DNA of 7,430 nt, taken from positions 1-7,430 of the forward strand of contig QYPU01000019.1 of NCBI GenBank assembly GCA_007280145.1, given 5' to 3'. Each line of letters begins with the position of its first letter. Within the stretch, counting starts at the first letter, position 1. Positions 5,544 to 7,430 of this stretch are shown in pieces. The stretch is from Dehalococcoidia bacterium. Its GTDB lineage: Bacteria > Chloroflexota > Dehalococcoidia > GIF9 > UBA5629. The position numbers and the translations under genes are program-made. The notes beneath the pieces are model-generated. The model did no database searches and was not told the DNA's origin. It saw nothing but the letters and a program-made list of their open reading frames with translations.

Positions 5544-6122
5544 ATGGGTTATCTGGAAGAAATGGCAAAATATCAGAAGACGGAAAAACAAAAAATCTTT
5601 GGAGCTGATTTCCTTGAGCGGGAACAAATAGACGATTATGAATTCTGGGACGAGATAGAAATAGGCAAAGAAACTGTAGTGCCGCTGAAATTCGAAGTAA
5701 AGGCCGAGGATATGATGGCCTACGCAGAAGGAGTTCCTGATGACAACCCTGTCTTTTACGACGAGGAATATGCCAGGAAATGCGGCCATGATGGACTGGT
5801 TGCTCATCCCCTTTTCGGCACTCAGGTCGCCTTTTTCCTTTTGAGAAAAGGGCATGGTAGCTGGATTAGGACTCCGGGAGCCAGAAACCCGGGGCAGATA
5901 CTTGAGTGGTATGACCCAATTCGGGTGGGCGATGTTCTTACTGTTAAGTTGACGGGCTATGACAAGTGGGTCAAAAGAGGAAAATATTACATGAGGTATC
6001 TAACAGAAACATATGACCAAAACGGCACGCTAAAGGGTAGAGGTTACGCGACCCTGATTTTACCCAAGTCCAGGGAGGACGTGCTAAAGTTTGTGAAAGG
6101 CGAGCATGCTCTGGAGGCATGA
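5544..6122 (+). CDS. FAS1-like/MaoC N-terminal-type dehydratase subunit (hot-dog fold, apparently non-catalytic)
   Basis: A 192-residue soluble protein resembling the MaoC_dehydrat_N (FAS1-like dehydratase) hot-dog family. After a charged N-terminal extension (about 1-45), the hot-dog core includes DDNPVFYDEEYARK (66-79) and VAHPLFGT (86-93). The hydratase-2 signature normally reads D-x-N-P-hydrophobic-H; here Asp67, Asn68 and Pro69 are kept but the His position is Phe71, so this chain probably lacks its own activity. The middle (EWYDPIRVGDVLTVKL, about 121-136) is the usual second strand region. The strong AAGGAGGT (5532-5539) lies 4 nt before the ATG. The next gene encodes a catalytic MaoC protein 46 nt downstream, so the two likely form a heteromeric (3R)-hydroxyacyl or enoyl-CoA dehydratase/hydratase, as in HadAB- or ChsH1/ChsH2-like pairs. 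The acyl substrate is not identifiable. Confidence 0.85.
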   Translation: MGYLEEMAKYQKTEKQKIFGADFLEREQIDDYEFWDEIEIGKETVVPLKFEVKAEDMMAYAEGVPDDNPVFYDEEYARKCGHDGLVAHPLFGTQVAFFLLRKGHGSWIRTPGARNPGQILEWYDPIRVGDVLTVKLTGYDKWVKRGKYYMRYLTETYDQNGTLKGRGYATLILPKSREDVLKFVKGEHALEA

Positions 6123-6157
6123 GTTCTGCCCCGAAGCTTTACAGGAAAATTAGCAGC

Positions 6158-6164
6158 AGGAGGT
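6158..6164 (+). promoter_or_regulatory. Ribosome binding site bearing on the MaoC start choice
   Basis: AGGAGGT precedes two adjacent in-frame ATGs. Spacing is 4 nt to ATG 6169 and 7 nt to ATG 6172. The second is closer to the optimum, so the protein may begin with MADRLTF rather than MMADRLTF. Confidence 0.6.
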
Positions 6165-6168
6165 AAAT

Positions 6169-6609
6169 ATGATGGCAGACAGGTTAACTTTTGAGTCAGT
6201 AAACTGCGGCGATATGTTACCTGAGGTTAAGCAACACAACACTCAAGAGCTTACCTGGCAACATGCTGTGGCTTCACTTGATTATAATCCGGTTCACACA
6301 AATCCTGAGTGGTGTAAGACAGCCCAGGTGTTCGGCTTGCCCGTTACGGTGATGCACGGCAATCAGACTATGTCCCTCATGGCCACGGTCATTACTAATT
6401 GGGCATATCCTGTCGGTGGCAGGTTGAAGAGAATGGAGGTCAAGCTTATTAAGCCTGTACCTATAGGTTCTATTTGTACCTATGGTGCTGTAGTGACCGA
6501 AAAACATCCTATAGGTAAAGGGAAGGACTTTGTAGCCCTTGACCTGTGGGCCATGGACGAGGGCGGGGAAAATGTGGCTGTTGGTACTGCGCAAGTTACG
6601 CTCCCCTGA
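6169..6609 (+). CDS. MaoC-family dehydratase/enoyl-CoA hydratase (catalytic hot-dog subunit)
   Basis: A 146-residue single hot-dog protein. The hydratase-2 motif LDYNPVH (37-43) gives the catalytic Asp38 and His43 with Asn40 between them. It is followed by the usual G-[LV]-x(4)-HG segment (56-64, GLPVTVMHG). The C-terminal half has the expected KPVPIGS strand region and ends in the last strand (VAVGTAQVTLP). It would hydrate 2-enoyl-CoA or dehydrate (3R)-hydroxyacyl thioesters in the cytoplasm. Because the upstream partner has lost its His, this chain should supply the active site of a heterodimer or heterotetramer. A start at 6172 is equally possible. The gene ends the recognisable part of the group; no clear terminator follows before the next gene. 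Confidence 0.92.
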   Translation: MMADRLTFESVNCGDMLPEVKQHNTQELTWQHAVASLDYNPVHTNPEWCKTAQVFGLPVTVMHGNQTMSLMATVITNWAYPVGGRLKRMEVKLIKPVPIGSICTYGAVVTEKHPIGKGKDFVALDLWAMDEGGENVAVGTAQVTLP

Positions 6610-6729
6610 CGGCAGTGCCTTATCTTTATCCACACCTCTTCAGACTGGGAGCTGTGGCGGGTTCAGAGACAAGGCCACGAGCCGAAGCCCGAGAGGTAAT
6701 CTCAACTTAACTAAACAACGAGGCATCAC
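6610..6729 (+). other. 120-bp gap with a possible degenerate repeat fragment
   Basis: No gene is visible. The stretch ACGAGCCGAAGC (6677-6688) followed by AGGTAATCTC (6694-6703) loosely resembles the opening and closing halves of the REP-like units at 4511-4740, so it may be an eroded copy. GTGGC/GCCAC (6654-6658/6673-6677) can form a weak 5-bp stem. Confidence 0.3.
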
Positions 6730-7353
6730 ATGGACTGGAACGACATCTTACCTATCATAATTGGGATTTCAGTGGTTATAGGACTGCCTCTGGCTCTTAG
6801 AAGCCGGAAGAAAGGCGGCCCTAAAAAGGTCGAGGAGCTTTGCCAACATCTTCAGGGAAGAGGGGTGAAGGCATCTAGGCAGGAAGAGGTCTCTATTCAA
6901 GAAAAAGCAGGCGAGAAACGCTCCCGGAGAGAGAAGCCAATAGGAGTTATCAGCCTGGCAGACAAAAATATAGATTCGATAAATGTTATCGGCGTGGCTA
7001 GCCAGTATGGAGTCCAGTACTTTCTCGACTTCGTGGTGAGAAGCCCCAGCTTGACAGGGAGGGAGAACAAGAAGAAAACCAGAATGGTCAGGAAGAGAAG
7101 CTCAGCTCTCTGGGGCAAAGTGATTGACCTTAAGTGGAGAGGGGATGACTCCCTGGCCCAGAAGCTCAATTTCGATTACCGGTTGAAAGACAGACTGTTG
7201 CAAGCTGACCTTAATATTCTTAAGAGCAGTATCTGGATTGTCCCTGAGCCAAAGCACGAATATACCAGAGTCAGAACCAATTACTTCCTGCCGACACCCG
7301 ATTTAGTGGACGCTATAGATGCCATTGCCAAGCATATCAAATCAGGGTACTAA
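6730..7353 (+). CDS. Unrecognised protein with one N-terminal membrane anchor
   Basis: I do not recognise this 207-residue protein. A single hydrophobic helix (about residues 6-23, ILPIIIGISVVIGLPLAL) is followed by SRKKGGPKK. The positive-inside rule therefore places the C-terminal ~180 residues in the cytoplasm. Residues 25-75 are highly charged and probably disordered or helical (many Lys, Arg, Glu). From about 76 the sequence becomes mixed alpha/beta (VINVIGV-like strands, YFLDFVV), with another basic patch at about 110-128 (ENKKKTRMVRKRS). It ends with a predicted helix, PDLVDAIDAIAKHIKSGY. Composition and codon use look like the neighbours, and the frame is uninterrupted. GAGG (6720-6723) lies 6 nt before the ATG. 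It may be co-transcribed with the dehydratase genes, but the 120-nt gap leaves that open. No catalytic motif or metal-binding pattern was seen. Confidence 0.75.
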   Translation: MDWNDILPIIIGISVVIGLPLALRSRKKGGPKKVEELCQHLQGRGVKASRQEEVSIQEKAGEKRSRREKPIGVISLADKNIDSINVIGVASQYGVQYFLDFVVRSPSLTGRENKKKTRMVRKRSSALWGKVIDLKWRGDDSLAQKLNFDYRLKDRLLQADLNILKSSIWIVPEPKHEYTRVRTNYFLPTPDLVDAIDAIAKHIKSGY

Positions 7354-7357
7354 AACG

Positions 7358-7430
7358 TCAATTATGGCCAGAGTGCCCTGTTTGCGGCTCGTTAATAATA
7401 TTTCGGACTGCTTCATAGAATCCTTCAGGC
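7358..7430 (-). CDS. Possible C-terminal end of a minus-strand gene, cut by the right edge
   Basis: The minus strand reads 23 codons from the edge to TGA at 7360-7358: PEGFYEAVRNIINEP then QTGHSGHN. The amphipathic pattern looks like a genuine protein end, and the 4-nt convergent gap with the upstream gene is typical of compact genomes. A 22-codon plus-strand frame from ATG 7364 is also open across the same bases but has no ribosome binding site. Too short to identify. Confidence 0.4.
   Translation of the reverse strand, partial: PEGFYEAVRNIINEPQTGHSGHN

Noticed and set aside
6274..6633. 119-codon minus-strand frame opposite the MaoC gene
   Set aside because: It is antisense to a gene with a complete catalytic motif and strong ribosome binding site, and has no recognisable features of its own.
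7364..7429. Plus-strand ATG frame at the right edge
   Set aside because: There is no ribosome binding site upstream of the ATG, and the minus-strand reading of the same bases looks more protein-like and gives a natural convergent gene end.

Overview
The window looks like a piece of an uncultured anaerobic bacterial genome of about 45-50% GC. It carries ordinary housekeeping and catabolic genes, well-formed Shine-Dalgarno sites (AAGGAGGT, AGGAGGT) and a patch of degenerate interspersed repeats. The mix of a YGWW-type MFS transporter pair, an acyl-CoA dehydrogenase, a remnant of a 4-hydroxybutyryl-CoA dehydratase-like gene and a split MaoC-type dehydratase fits a Dehalococcoidia-like Chloroflexota. 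That assignment is inferred from gene content only; syntrophic Desulfobacterota or Firmicutes are not excluded. No phage, CRISPR, tRNA, rRNA or transposase gene is visible.

Layout. Positions 1-1655 (minus strand) hold two tandem MFS transporter genes, the first cut by the left edge. Each has the same leader and promoter with a perfect TATAAT -10 box. Positions 1656-1861 form a divergent intergenic region leading to a plus-strand metallo-beta-lactamase-fold hydrolase (1862-2851). This gene converges on a minus-strand acyl-CoA dehydrogenase (2954-4099), with a strong hairpin between them. Immediately upstream of the dehydrogenase, on the same strand, lies a 56-codon reading frame (4160-4330). 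It reads as the first ~50 residues of a 4-hydroxybutyryl-CoA dehydratase/HpaB-type protein and then stops. Positions 4331-4903 contain no gene but hold a cluster of REP/MITE-like degenerate repeats and the promoter of the next gene. On the plus strand follow a rhomboid protease (4904-5482), a FAS1-like/MaoC N-terminal-type hot-dog protein (5544-6122), a catalytic MaoC hot-dog protein (6169-6609) and an unrecognised single-pass membrane protein (6730-7353). The right edge may hold the last 23 codons of a minus-strand gene.

How the genes may fit together. The acyl-CoA dehydrogenase and the dehydratase remnant match adjacent steps of C4 acyl-CoA metabolism (4-hydroxybutyryl-CoA to crotonyl-CoA to butyryl-CoA), so a former operon may have lost its dehydratase. 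The two hot-dog proteins are complementary: the first lacks the catalytic His of the hydratase motif and the second has both Asp and His, as in heteromeric (3R)-hydroxyacyl dehydratases. The MFS pair may import or export small organic acids. I see no convincing novel multi-gene system. The most informative signals are the mosaic conservation between the tandem MFS copies, the truncated dehydratase gene and the nested repeat cluster.
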